A stretch of 64,000 nt of DNA from an uncultured Lachnospiraceae bacterium (GTDB lineage: Bacteria; Bacillota; Clostridia; Lachnospirales; Lachnospiraceae). The position numbers and the translations under genes are program-made. Positions 25,620-34,732 of the stretch are shown one piece after another (the stretch's first letter is position 1; every line of letters starts with the position of its first letter). The notes beneath the pieces were generated by a model. It saw only the letters and a program-made list of their open reading frames with translations. It did no database searches and was not told the DNA's origin. The stretch spans positions 15,924 to 79,923 of the forward strand of contig CAKRJY010000012.1 in NCBI GenBank assembly GCA_934352055.1, in the 5' to 3' direction.

Positions 25620-27587
25620 ATGTCAAACAAAGGTAAGTATTACATTACAACCGCGATCGCATATACCTCAGGAAAACCACATATTGGTAATACCTATGAG
25701 ATTATTTTAGCGGATAGTATTGCACGTTTTAAAAGACAGGAAGGATATGATGTATTTTTCCAGACAGGATCCGATGAGCACGGACAGAAAATCGAATTAA
25801 AGGCAAAAGAAGCCGGCGTTACACCAAAGGAATTTGTAGATGGTGTATCTGCAGAAATCAAGCGTATCTGGGATCTGATGAATACTTCTTATGATAAGTT
25901 TATCCGTACGACAGATGAAGATCATGAGACACAGGTAAAAAAGATTTTCAAGAAATTATACGATAAAGGTGATATCTATAAGGGTGCTTATGAGGGATTG
26001 TATTGTACACCATGTGAATCTTTCTGGACAGAGTCTCAGTTGGATGAAAATGGATGCTGCCCGGACTGTGGCAGACCGGTACAGCCAGCGAAGGAAGAGG
26101 CTTATTTCTTTAAAATGAGCAAATATGCAGATCGTTTGATCGAGCATATTAATACACATCCGGAGTTTATTCAGCCAGTGTCTCGTAAGAACGAAATGAT
26201 GAACAATTTCTTATTACCGGGATTGCAGGATCTTTGTGTATCCAGAACATCATTTAGCTGGGGAATTCCAGTGGACTTTGATCCAAAACATGTAACATAT
26301 GTATGGCTCGATGCACTTACCAACTACATTACCGGTATCGGATATGATTGTGATGGTAATTCTTCAGATCTTTTCAATAAGAACTGGCCGGCAGATTTAC
26401 ATTTGATTGGCAAAGACATCATTCGTTTCCATACAATTTATTGGCCAATTTTCTTGATGGCATTAGACCTTCCATTGCCAAAACAGGTATTTGGACATCC
26501 TTGGCTGATTCAAAGTGATGGAAAGATGAGTAAATCCAAGGGAAATGTACTATATGCGGATGAATTGGTAGATTTCTTTGGTGTTGATGCGGTGCGTTAT
26601 TTTGTGCTGCATGAGATGCCTTATGATAATGATGGTGTGATTTCCTGGGAATTGCTTGTGGAACGCATGAATTCTGATCTTGCAAATACACTTGGAAATC
26701 TGGTAAACAGAACCATTTCCATGAGTAATAAATATTTTGATGGTGTTGTCTGCGATAAGGGTGTGAGCGAACCGGTTGACGATGAATTAAAAGAAGTCGT
26801 TACATCAACCGTTTCCCGTGTTGAGGCAAAGATGGAAAATCTGCGTGTAGCGGATTCCATTACAGAAGTGTTTGCACTCTTTAAACGTTGCAATAAATAC
26901 ATTGATGAGACAATGCCTTGGGTACTTGCAAAAGATGAGAATAAGCAGGATCGCCTGGCAACCGTACTTTATAATCTGGTAGAGAGTATTACCATTGGTG
27001 CTTCTTTGCTCAAGAGTTTTATGCCAGAAACAACAGAGCGCATTTTGGCACAGTTAAATGCAAAAGAAGTTCCATTTGAAGAATTATCAACATTTGGCCA
27101 CTATGTAAGCGGTACAAAGGTAACAGAGCAGCCGGAGATTTTATTTGCACGATTAGATCTTGGCGAAGTTATGACAAAAGTAGCAGAATTGCATCCTCCA
27201 GTGGAAGAGCCACAGGAAGAAGCAGAAGATGATGCCGAAGTTATTGATATTGAACCAAAAGATGAAATTGGATTTGATGATTTCATGAAATTGCAGTTCC
27301 AGGTAGGTGAGATTATCGCATGTGAGGAAGTGCCAAAATCTAAGAAATTACTCTGTTCACAGGTTCGTATTGGCAGCCAGACAAAACAGATTGTCTCAGG
27401 CATCAAAAAACATTACAGTGCAGAAGAGATGGTAGGTAAAAAGGTGATGGTTCTTGTAAACCTGAAACCAGCCAAATTAGCAGGTGTACTTTCCGAAGGA
27501 ATGCTTCTTTGTGCAGAAGATGCAGAGGGTAATTTGTCACTTATGACACCGGAAAAAGATATGCCGGCAGGAGCAGAAATCTGTTAA
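25620..27587 (+). CDS. metG: Methionyl-tRNA synthetase
   Basis: A 655-residue class I synthetase. The HIGH-type motif is HIGN (residues 21-24) and the KMSKS loop is exact (302-306). A zinc knuckle with CTPCESFW and CCPDCGRP lies in the connective peptide. The anticodon-binding helical domain follows. An acidic linker (about residues 525-545) leads to a C-terminal tRNA-binding OB fold (DFMKLQFQVGEIIACEEVP). The length matches the Bacillus-type enzyme. No T-box is visible upstream; the gene appears co-transcribed with the zinc-ribbon gene. Confidence 0.97.
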   Translation: MSNKGKYYITTAIAYTSGKPHIGNTYEIILADSIARFKRQEGYDVFFQTGSDEHGQKIELKAKEAGVTPKEFVDGVSAEIKRIWDLMNTSYDKFIRTTDEDHETQVKKIFKKLYDKGDIYKGAYEGLYCTPCESFWTESQLDENGCCPDCGRPVQPAKEEAYFFKMSKYADRLIEHINTHPEFIQPVSRKNEMMNNFLLPGLQDLCVSRTSFSWGIPVDFDPKHVTYVWLDALTNYITGIGYDCDGNSSDLFNKNWPADLHLIGKDIIRFHTIYWPIFLMALDLPLPKQVFGHPWLIQSDGKMSKSKGNVLYADELVDFFGVDAVRYFVLHEMPYDNDGVISWELLVERMNSDLANTLGNLVNRTISMSNKYFDGVVCDKGVSEPVDDELKEVVTSTVSRVEAKMENLRVADSITEVFALFKRCNKYIDETMPWVLAKDENKQDRLATVLYNLVESITIGASLLKSFMPETTERILAQLNAKEVPFEELSTFGHYVSGTKVTEQPEILFARLDLGEVMTKVAELHPPVEEPQEEAEDDAEVIDIEPKDEIGFDDFMKLQFQVGEIIACEEVPKSKKLLCSQVRIGSQTKQIVSGIKKHYSAEEMVGKKVMVLVNLKPAKLAGVLSEGMLLCAEDAEGNLSLMTPEKDMPAGAEIC

Positions 27588-27609
27588 TCGAACATAATAA
27601 TTATAACTT

Positions 27610-27638
27610 CAGGGTCAGGTCGTATCGGTCTGACCCTG
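27610..27638 (+). other. Strong hairpin after metG lacking a T-run
   Basis: CAGGGTCAG and CTGACCCTG form a perfect nine-pair stem with an eleven-base loop, 22 bases after the metG stop, but no T-tract follows. It may stabilise the mRNA end or act as a weak, factor-dependent terminator. Confidence 0.6.
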
Positions 27639-27677
27639 CAAGTGTCTATAAGATTACTTTAATAAAGAGAGAAAAAT

Positions 27678-28463
27678 ATGATATTTGAAAGTCATGCACA
27701 TTATGATGACAGGCAATTTGATGCGGATCGGGAAAAATTATTAGAAAATCTTCCATTTCAAAATGTGGGTGTAATTGTAAATGTAGGATCGGATATAAGA
27801 TCTTCAAAGGAAAGTATAGCGTTAGCACATCAATATGATTATATTTATGCGGCGATAGGTGTACATCCGGATGAAGTGGAAGCTATGAAGGAAGCGGATA
27901 TGGAAGAGCTTTCTCATATGGCAAAAGAAGATAAAGTAGTGGCAATCGGCGAGATTGGTCTGGATTATTTTCGAAAAGAGGGAAATGCTTATAAAGGCAT
28001 CCAAAAAGAATGGTTTTGTCGTCAGCTAGATCTGGCAAAAGAAATAGAAAAGCCGGTCATCATTCATTCCAGAGATGCAGCAGAAGATACGATACAGATT
28101 CTGCGTGATTTCAGAAAAAAGAATCCACAGATAGAAAATCCAGGTGTGATTCATTGTTATTCGTATTCGCCGGAATTGGCAAAGGAATATGTTGCTATGG
28201 GATTTTATATCGGAATCGGCGGTGTTGTCACCTTTAAAAATGCTAAAAAACTGGTGGAAACGGTAGCGCAAATTCCATTGGAGCGTATTTTGGTAGAGAC
28301 AGACAGTCCATACCTTTGTCCGGAGCCAAATAGAGGCAAACGAAATGATTCATCACAAATCCGATATGTGATCGATCGCATAGCCGATATTCGTGGTATT
28401 GCACCGGAAGAAGTAGAGAAACAGACAGAAATGAATGCAAGAAAGATGTATCGTCTTTCATAA
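27678..28463 (+). CDS. TatD-family metal-dependent DNase
   Basis: A 261-residue TIM-barrel metallohydrolase. Metal-binding motifs are in order: ESHAHYDD at the N-terminus, GEIGLDYF, IHSRDA, IHCYS and ETDSPYL. Members act as 3'-5' DNases in repair, although cellular roles vary. It lies between metG and rsmA, the classic Firmicutes order. The rsmA gene starts 15 bases downstream. Confidence 0.93.
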   Translation: MIFESHAHYDDRQFDADREKLLENLPFQNVGVIVNVGSDIRSSKESIALAHQYDYIYAAIGVHPDEVEAMKEADMEELSHMAKEDKVVAIGEIGLDYFRKEGNAYKGIQKEWFCRQLDLAKEIEKPVIIHSRDAAEDTIQILRDFRKKNPQIENPGVIHCYSYSPELAKEYVAMGFYIGIGGVVTFKNAKKLVETVAQIPLERILVETDSPYLCPEPNRGKRNDSSQIRYVIDRIADIRGIAPEEVEKQTEMNARKMYRLS

Positions 28464-28478
28464 GAATTAGGAGAATAT

Positions 28479-29345
28479 ATGGCATATTTAGGAAACCCAG
28501 CATATACGATGGCTGTGCTTGAAAAACACGGTTTTCGTTTTCAAAAAAAATACGGGCAGAATTTTTTGATTGATACACATATTCTGGAAAAAATCATCGA
28601 TGCAGCAGAAATCACAAAGGATGATTTTGTGTTGGAGATTGGACCGGGTATCGGCACAATGACACAGTATTTGTGTGAGTCTGCAAGAGAAGTGGTGGCA
28701 GTAGAAATTGATACGAATTTGCTGCCTGTTTTAGATGATACCTTAAAAGATTACGATAACGTAACCGTTATTAACGAAGATATTTTAAAAGTAGATATTG
28801 CTTCACTTGCAAAAGAAAAAAATGATGGAAAGCCAATCAAGGTGGTGGCAAATTTACCATATTACATTACGACACCAATAATTATGGGATTGTTTGAGAG
28901 TCACGTACCACTTGCTTCCATTACGATTATGGTACAAAAGGAAGTGGCAGATCGTATGCAGGTAGGACCGGGTACGAAGGAATATGGTGCACTTTCCCTC
29001 GCGGTGCAATATTTTGCAAAACCGGAAGTGGTATGTGTGGTGCCACCAACCTGTTTTGTACCACAGCCAAAAGTAGCCAGTTCTGTTATCCGACTGACCT
29101 GTCATGAGAAACCACCTGTTGAAATTACAGATGAAGGCTTTTTATTCCGTGTGATCCGGGCATCTTTTAACCAGAGACGAAAAACGCTTGCAAATGGTCT
29201 TAATAATGCACCGACGATTCCGGTGAGTAAAGAAAACATTATAGAAACGATAGAAGAATTGGGATATCCAGCCTCTGTTCGTGGAGAAACTTTATCCCTA
29301 GAAGAATTTGCCCGTTTGAGCGAAGCACTGAAAAAGAAAGTGTAG
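28479..29345 (+). CDS. rsmA: 16S rRNA dimethyladenosine transferase
   Basis: A 288-residue enzyme (KsgA) that dimethylates two adjacent adenines near the 3' end of 16S rRNA. The SAM-binding motif is VLEIGPGIGTMT, the catalytic NLPYYITTP is intact, and FNQRRKTL lies in the C-terminal domain. The N-terminal QKKYGQNFLID is the typical start region. RBS TAGGAG precedes the ATG. Nothing unusual was seen. Confidence 0.97.
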   Translation: MAYLGNPAYTMAVLEKHGFRFQKKYGQNFLIDTHILEKIIDAAEITKDDFVLEIGPGIGTMTQYLCESAREVVAVEIDTNLLPVLDDTLKDYDNVTVINEDILKVDIASLAKEKNDGKPIKVVANLPYYITTPIIMGLFESHVPLASITIMVQKEVADRMQVGPGTKEYGALSLAVQYFAKPEVVCVVPPTCFVPQPKVASSVIRLTCHEKPPVEITDEGFLFRVIRASFNQRRKTLANGLNNAPTIPVSKENIIETIEELGYPASVRGETLSLEEFARLSEALKKKV

Positions 29346-29397
29346 TAGTTGTATAATTTCTTTCATTTCAGCCATCCTATGAGTAGGAGGTAGTGGA

Positions 29398-30132
29398 ATG
29401 AAGAGACAGAATCAATATATAAAAAATCATCGTTTATCCTTTCAAATTGCCGGAATTATGCTTATTATTGCCACTGTTGGATTCACATTGATGTACTTTT
29501 ATCAGAAGAATTTATTGCAGCGGGAAGAAGCAAAGCAGGAAATAACACCGAAAGAAGAGAGCGAAATGGCATCGCATACGGTGGAGCCAAAAAATAATAC
29601 AGTAGATATGGAAGCGCTGGAAAAAGAACGCTATGAAGCAAGTATTATGGAAAACGGTATGGATAAAGCCGAACAGGATGTTATGGATCAGGTAGCGCAG
29701 ACATCAGCGATTACGCTGCATTTTCCGGAAGAACTTGCTTGGCCGGTAGAAGGAAAGGTTCTGATGAACTATAGTATGGATCAAACGGTGTATTTTAAAA
29801 CATTAAAGCAGTATCAATGCAATCCGGCATTGATCATTGCAGCAGAAGTAAATGATGAGGTTGTCAGTGCTGCAGCCGGAAAAATCACATCTATTATGAA
29901 TGATGCAAAAACAGGAACGACCGTAACGATGGATCTTGGTGATGGTTATGAGGCTGTCTATGGACAGTTGAAAGAAATTCCGGTTGCAACAGGAGAGTAT
30001 GTTGCAGCAGGACAGCGCATAGGATATATCAGTGAACCATCAAAATACTATTCGGAAGAAGGAGCAAACCTGTATTTTGAATTGCGAAAGGATAAAACCC
30101 CTGTAAATCCGCAGGATTTTTTGCAACAATAA
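29398..30132 (+). CDS. Membrane-anchored degenerate LytM/M23-like protein
   Basis: A 244-residue protein with a short cytoplasmic tail, one membrane anchor (about residues 17-35), a linker region (40-105), and a C-terminal domain with the beta pattern of M23/LytM peptidases (GKITSIMNDAKTGTTVTMDLG, ending in LYFELRKDKTPVNPQDFL). The zinc ligands are absent: the usual HPGxD is NPALII, YxHL is YGQL and LHFE is LYFE. It should therefore be non-catalytic, like SpoIIQ- or EnvC-type scaffolds and activators. RBS TAGGAGG precedes the ATG. Confidence 0.78.
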   Translation: MKRQNQYIKNHRLSFQIAGIMLIIATVGFTLMYFYQKNLLQREEAKQEITPKEESEMASHTVEPKNNTVDMEALEKERYEASIMENGMDKAEQDVMDQVAQTSAITLHFPEELAWPVEGKVLMNYSMDQTVYFKTLKQYQCNPALIIAAEVNDEVVSAAAGKITSIMNDAKTGTTVTMDLGDGYEAVYGQLKEIPVATGEYVAAGQRIGYISEPSKYYSEEGANLYFELRKDKTPVNPQDFLQQ

Positions 30133-30169
30133 CAAAAAATCGGTAATAGCTTTTTCAAAATGACAGGTT

Positions 30170-30182
30170 TATAATGGGCGTA
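30170..30182 (+). promoter_or_regulatory. Possible promoter giving a leaderless GGDEF transcript
   Basis: TATAAT (30170-30175) lies only six bases before the ATG at 30182, so a transcript from it would begin at or near the start codon. The -35 region (TAGCTT, 17 bases upstream) is poor and no Shine-Dalgarno sequence is seen, so this is tentative. Confidence 0.35.
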
Positions 30183-31831
30183 TGAATATTAGTCTTTATA
30201 TGCAAGAAGTTCAAAACTGGATAAAAGAGATACAGTCTGACCGCGGCAGAGATCCAAAACGTCTTATGGAAAACTGCGATAAACTCGAGGAATATGGCCG
30301 TAAGATACACGATGATGCATTAATAGGTTTTGCCTGCTTTTCCAGGGGCGAGACCTATTATTTAATGAATGACACAAGAAATTTTTATGCTGAAATGTTA
30401 GCGTGTCTGCCAGCCATGGAAAAGATTAGCGAGTGGGGTTATGTTGTCATGGCAAATAATATGCTTGGCATCATGTCGATGAACCGGGGAAATGCACCTT
30501 ATGCGATGGATTACTATCTGAAGGCACTTTCTTATTGCGAGAAGTATGGCTTGCCGCAATTGGAATGGATTGTGCATATGAATATGGGATGTCTGTATCA
30601 AAATATTCATGAATATCAAAAGGCACTCGATCATCTGGAAAGTGGATATCACTATATTATTGTAAATCAGATGATGCCGGGATACATACAACATTTGACA
30701 GCTGCATATTTGAATATGGCAAAAGCGTATCTGTGTATGGCAAAAGAGCAGAATGCTGCAGAAATGCTTACAACCGTTGCACATTACAATGACAAGATTG
30801 AAAAAGAATGCAAACCATATTTACAAAATGTAGAAAGCCTGGCGGTTTCCTGTTTTCAAGCGAGATATTATTATGAAAAAGGGCAGGAAGAAGCGCTGTC
30901 CAAGGAAATTCTACATATAGCAGATTATCTGAAACAGGATGTTCCGATCATGGATGTTTATGATGATCTGTATGAATATATGTGTATGTTGCTTGAAAGC
31001 AAGCGATATGATGATTTTAAATCATGTTACTTTGCCATTGAGGAGCTGACAAAACAGACCAATATTCGTAATTTAGAAAAAAGATTGCTTACCATGCTGA
31101 TTCGCTATTATAAATCAATGGAAGATGAAGAACATTATCAAAAAGCAACGGTGGCATATTATGAGTTGTCTGAGGAAATGGAAAAAGAGAATAGTGTGAT
31201 GGTTGCCAGTATGATTCAGATGCGAAATTCCTTAAATAATCTGGTGCAGATTAACCGAGAAGTTGAGCAGGAAAATATTGCTTTGCACCAGAAATCGGAG
31301 ACAGATCCTCTGACCGGTCTTTATAATCGTTATAAGCTGAATGAATATGGTGAAGATGCATTTATACGTGCATGCGACAAGCAGACACCACTTGCTATAG
31401 AGATTTTGGATATCGACTACTTCAAAGAATATAACGACAATTATGGTCATCAGGCTGGAGATGAAGTTCTTAAAATGATTTCGCGTATACTTTTACAGAT
31501 GCAAAAGCATGGAAATGTTTTTTGTTCCCGTTATGGTGGCGACGAATTTGTTCTTATTTATTCCGATATGCCAGAAGAAGAGACGTATCAATGGTCAGAA
31601 CAACTCAAACAAATGATTATGCAGCAGGCGATAGAACATAAGCATTCGAAAGCGGCAGATATCATTACCATATCACAAGGTATTTGCTGGGGAATTCCGA
31701 CGAAAGAAAATAAAGTCTGGGATTTTTTACATGCGGCAGATGTATTACTTTATGAAGTGAAAAAAGTATCGCGCAACAGTATTCGTTTGGGATATTTAAA
31801 TGGAGCTGAGGGGTTGGAAACGCATGAGTGA
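30182..31831 (+). CDS. Cytoplasmic TPR-GGDEF diguanylate cyclase
   Basis: A 549-residue soluble protein. TPR-like helices fill about residues 5-330 (for example MANNMLGIMSMNRGNAPYAM), a short coiled coil follows (345-370), and a GGDEF domain ends the protein (DPLTGLYNRYKL, DIDYFKEYND and RYGGDEF). The active-site GGDEF is intact, so c-di-GMP synthesis is likely. No RxxD inhibitory site is seen five residues upstream. There are no membrane segments, so the TPR part probably senses a protein partner. It overlaps the next gene by eight bases. Confidence 0.9.
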   Translation: MNISLYMQEVQNWIKEIQSDRGRDPKRLMENCDKLEEYGRKIHDDALIGFACFSRGETYYLMNDTRNFYAEMLACLPAMEKISEWGYVVMANNMLGIMSMNRGNAPYAMDYYLKALSYCEKYGLPQLEWIVHMNMGCLYQNIHEYQKALDHLESGYHYIIVNQMMPGYIQHLTAAYLNMAKAYLCMAKEQNAAEMLTTVAHYNDKIEKECKPYLQNVESLAVSCFQARYYYEKGQEEALSKEILHIADYLKQDVPIMDVYDDLYEYMCMLLESKRYDDFKSCYFAIEELTKQTNIRNLEKRLLTMLIRYYKSMEDEEHYQKATVAYYELSEEMEKENSVMVASMIQMRNSLNNLVQINREVEQENIALHQKSETDPLTGLYNRYKLNEYGEDAFIRACDKQTPLAIEILDIDYFKEYNDNYGHQAGDEVLKMISRILLQMQKHGNVFCSRYGGDEFVLIYSDMPEEETYQWSEQLKQMIMQQAIEHKHSKAADIITISQGICWGIPTKENKVWDFLHAADVLLYEVKKVSRNSIRLGYLNGAEGLETHE

Positions 31832-32093
31832 GAAGAAATACTACACCTATATACTCCGTTGCGGTGACGATACTCTATATACGGGATTTACAACAGATTT
31901 AGAACACCGCCTGCAGACACATAATGCGGGAAAGGGTGCTAAATATACAAAGGCAAGGCTTCCGGTGGAGATAATCTATCATGAGGAATATCCAACGAAA
32001 GAAGAAGCAATGCGCAGAGAAGCGGCGATTAAGAAACTAACGCGAAAGCAGAAAATAGAATTGATCAAAAATCGCACGAAAACGAAAGGATAA
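31824..32093 (+). CDS. GIY-YIG domain protein (UPF0213 type)
   Basis: An 89-residue single-domain protein of the GIY-YIG nuclease superfamily: YYTYILRCGDDTLYTGFT carries the core motif, and the HNAGKGAKYTKARLP block is typical of the small UPF0213 group. The start at 31824 (MSEKK) lies within the last codons of the GGDEF gene; the ATG eight codons upstream adds residues outside the family. Whether these tiny proteins cut DNA in cells is not established. A YhgE gene follows four bases later. Confidence 0.9.
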   Translation: MSEKKYYTYILRCGDDTLYTGFTTDLEHRLQTHNAGKGAKYTKARLPVEIIYHEEYPTKEEAMRREAAIKKLTRKQKIELIKNRTKTKG

Positions 32094-32097
32094 AGGC

Positions 32098-34236
32098 ATG
32101 AAGACGATCAAAAAAATCTTCTTTACAGATGTAAAAAATCTGGCAAAAAATCTGTTTGCCTTGATTATTGCCATTGGTGTATGTTTTTTACCGGCACTTT
32201 ATGCATGGTTTAATATTTATTCCAACTGGGATCCTTATGGCAATACAGGAAATTTGCAGTTAGCTGCAGTTAATCTGGATCAGGGATATACAGATGAAAA
32301 TGGGGAGTTTAAGAATACCGGTGAGGATATCATGGATGAATTGGCAGGTAACGATAAAGTAGACTGGCAATTTGTTGATTCTGCAGATGAAGCAATCGAG
32401 GGTGTAGAATCCGGTAAATATTATGCGGCACTTGTAGTACAAAACAATTTTACATATAACATGTACAATATGTTCGTAAATACGACGGAAGAACCGACGT
32501 TAATTTTCTACCAGAATCAGAAAAAGAATCCGGTAGCAAATAAGATTTCCGATACGATTGTAACGACCGTGCAGAGCAATATCAATGAAGAATTTGTTAA
32601 AGTCATGACCAAAACAATCTTTGAAGATGTCAATGATATGTATGATGACATTGAAGAAGAAGGTGGCGTGGAGGCGTTTATTGATAAGCTGGATAACCTG
32701 AATAATAATCTTATTGATTATCAGAAAACGATTGATAATGTCATTAAGGGAAATGCTGTATTATCCTCAAATATTGCAAATGCAACAGATGACGTAGAAG
32801 ATTTAGAGAGCAGGACAAAGAATTCCGCAGGAAGCTTGTCGGAAGCAGGTGGTTCTTTACAGCAGAGTCAGAATACACTTAATGCATATAAGGATCAGAT
32901 GAACCTGACGATTGATACGATGCTGACCATGTTAAATACGATGGAAAATCAGCTGAAGCAGGCACAACTTAGTGGCGATATCGATCAGATGGCAGACGTC
33001 TGTGAACAGACGTTAAAGGATACCAAACAGCTGAATAAAGACATTACAGCGATCAGTCAATCGATAGCGGATCAAAATAATAACCAGGATGTTGTTGATA
33101 CATTGCAGCAGTTATCAGACGCAGTGGATGCCTTACAAAAGATTTTGGAGAAGGCAAATATCGATGGGCAATATGATAGTGTATCACAGCAGATCAAAGA
33201 TGCAGAAGCATCTATGATTTCTGATATTGATAAAGCAATTGCAAATATTACATCCACAAGAAATACCATCAATAACCAATTGGTACCGCAGCTCAATACA
33301 TGTGTTGACAATTTAGAGGATGTTATTGGAAATGCGAGCACAATCATGAATAACATGAGTGGTGTATTAAATTCCATGGGAAGTGTATTTGGATCATTGC
33401 AAACAACACTGTCAACTTCAGATAAGAGTCTTGAGAAGACAAAAGAAGCATTATCTAAGATCAGTGATAAATTGACAAAAGCAATTGATAAGGCAAGAAG
33501 TGTACAGGAGGATGAACGTGTAGAAGCATTGGTGGATACGTTGACGGGTGATCCGGATATGTATGGTGAATTTTTCTCAGAACCGGTGGAAATCGAATCC
33601 GTTGCCGTTTATCCAATCGAGAACTATGGTTCTGCCGTTGCACCGTTTTATACCGTACTATCCGTATGGGTAGGTGTTATTATCATGGCAGCAATCATCA
33701 AGGTAAAAGTAACAAAATCAAAATATCCGGACGCAACACCGACGCAGTTATTCTTTGGAAGAAGCCTCTTCTTTATTGCTATGGGGCAGGTACAGACATT
33801 GATTACGGTGTTAGGTGATTTGTTTATCTTAAAGATACAGTGTGTACATCCATTTTTATTCTGGGTGGTTGGTGCGCTTACAAGTCTGACATTTACACTT
33901 TTGATATATGCACTTGTGTATTCTTTCGGTGATGTTGGAAAAGCGATAGCAGTCGTTGTACTTGTACTTCAGATTGCGGGAAGTAGTGGAACCTATCCAA
34001 TTGAGCTTTTACCGGAATTTTTCCAGAAAGTTTATATTTTCTTCCCATTCCCATACGCAATCAATGCGATGCGAGAATGTATTTGTGGCTTGTACGAAGC
34101 GGATATTGTCATTTATCTGCTTAAGTTATTAACTTTCCTTGTAGTAGGTCTGGTCGTTGGACTTTGGATCCGTATTCCATTTGAAGGACTGAATCATTAT
34201 ATGGAAAAACGTATGGAAGATACGGAAATGATGTAA
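32098..34236 (+). CDS. YhgE/Pip-family membrane protein (copy 1)
   Basis: A 712-residue protein with an N-terminal membrane segment (about 18-38) ending in the family motif LYAWFNIYSNWDPYG. A large extracellular helical region (about 180-480) is rich in Asn/Gln/Asp. Five or six C-terminal segments follow (about 520-700), resembling ABC-2 permeases. The family includes phage infection protein Pip, YueB and type VII secretion component EsaA. It starts four bases after the GIY-YIG gene. A small membrane protein and a second YhgE gene follow, suggesting one complex. Confidence 0.88.
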   Translation: MKTIKKIFFTDVKNLAKNLFALIIAIGVCFLPALYAWFNIYSNWDPYGNTGNLQLAAVNLDQGYTDENGEFKNTGEDIMDELAGNDKVDWQFVDSADEAIEGVESGKYYAALVVQNNFTYNMYNMFVNTTEEPTLIFYQNQKKNPVANKISDTIVTTVQSNINEEFVKVMTKTIFEDVNDMYDDIEEEGGVEAFIDKLDNLNNNLIDYQKTIDNVIKGNAVLSSNIANATDDVEDLESRTKNSAGSLSEAGGSLQQSQNTLNAYKDQMNLTIDTMLTMLNTMENQLKQAQLSGDIDQMADVCEQTLKDTKQLNKDITAISQSIADQNNNQDVVDTLQQLSDAVDALQKILEKANIDGQYDSVSQQIKDAEASMISDIDKAIANITSTRNTINNQLVPQLNTCVDNLEDVIGNASTIMNNMSGVLNSMGSVFGSLQTTLSTSDKSLEKTKEALSKISDKLTKAIDKARSVQEDERVEALVDTLTGDPDMYGEFFSEPVEIESVAVYPIENYGSAVAPFYTVLSVWVGVIIMAAIIKVKVTKSKYPDATPTQLFFGRSLFFIAMGQVQTLITVLGDLFILKIQCVHPFLFWVVGALTSLTFTLLIYALVYSFGDVGKAIAVVVLVLQIAGSSGTYPIELLPEFFQKVYIFFPFPYAINAMRECICGLYEADIVIYLLKLLTFLVVGLVVGLWIRIPFEGLNHYMEKRMEDTEMM

Positions 34237-34248
34237 GGAGGTATAACG

Positions 34249-34731
34249 GTGGCAGAGAAATACAAAGAGATGTATGACAAGTTCATCAATTATGAACAAA
34301 ATCTACATCAACAAAATCAAAAGAGAATACGAGTCGGATTAAAAATAAATATCATTTTGCCATTATTCTTTCTGATTCTGAGTTTTGCGATATCCGAAGG
34401 AAAACTGGTGTTTTTGCTTCTGTGGATTATCTCCTTATTTGGCATTGCAACCTATTTGATTTATGTAGAGTACAGTGACTATAAGATGTTAGAGCAATTG
34501 AAAGAGCTTGGTGTGGATGAAGATGCACTTCGCGATGGTGTGAATTTGATTGGCGAAGGCGTGCAGCAGGCAGAGAGCAATATTACAGAAAAGCTGGACT
34601 ACGCCGGTGACCTTATAGATGCCGAAAAACAAAAAATAGAAGCTGAGATAGCAGAACGTAAAGAACAATTAAAAGAAGCTGTCATTCAAAAAATCAGCGG
34701 AGATAATAAAAACGAAAAGGAGGACGAATAA
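34249..34731 (+). CDS. Small two-segment membrane protein between two YhgE genes
   Basis: A 160-residue protein starting at GTG with a strong AAGGAGG at 34235-34241. Two adjacent hydrophobic segments lie near residues 30-45 and 50-68; the long C-terminal part is charged and helical (AESNITEKLDYAGDLIDAEK, then a Lys/Glu-rich coil). I recognise no family. Its start lies 12 bases after the first YhgE gene and its stop one base before the second, so all three are very likely co-translated partners. Confidence 0.8.
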   Translation: MAEKYKEMYDKFINYEQNLHQQNQKRIRVGLKINIILPLFFLILSFAISEGKLVFLLLWIISLFGIATYLIYVEYSDYKMLEQLKELGVDEDALRDGVNLIGEGVQQAESNITEKLDYAGDLIDAEKQKIEAEIAERKEQLKEAVIQKISGDNKNEKEDE

Positions 34732-34732
34732 G

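Noticed and set aside
25301..25630. Serine-rich minus-strand frame of 109 residues
   Set aside because: It is the mirror of the acidic Glu/Thr tail of the zinc-ribbon protein; its composition is explained by the opposite strand.
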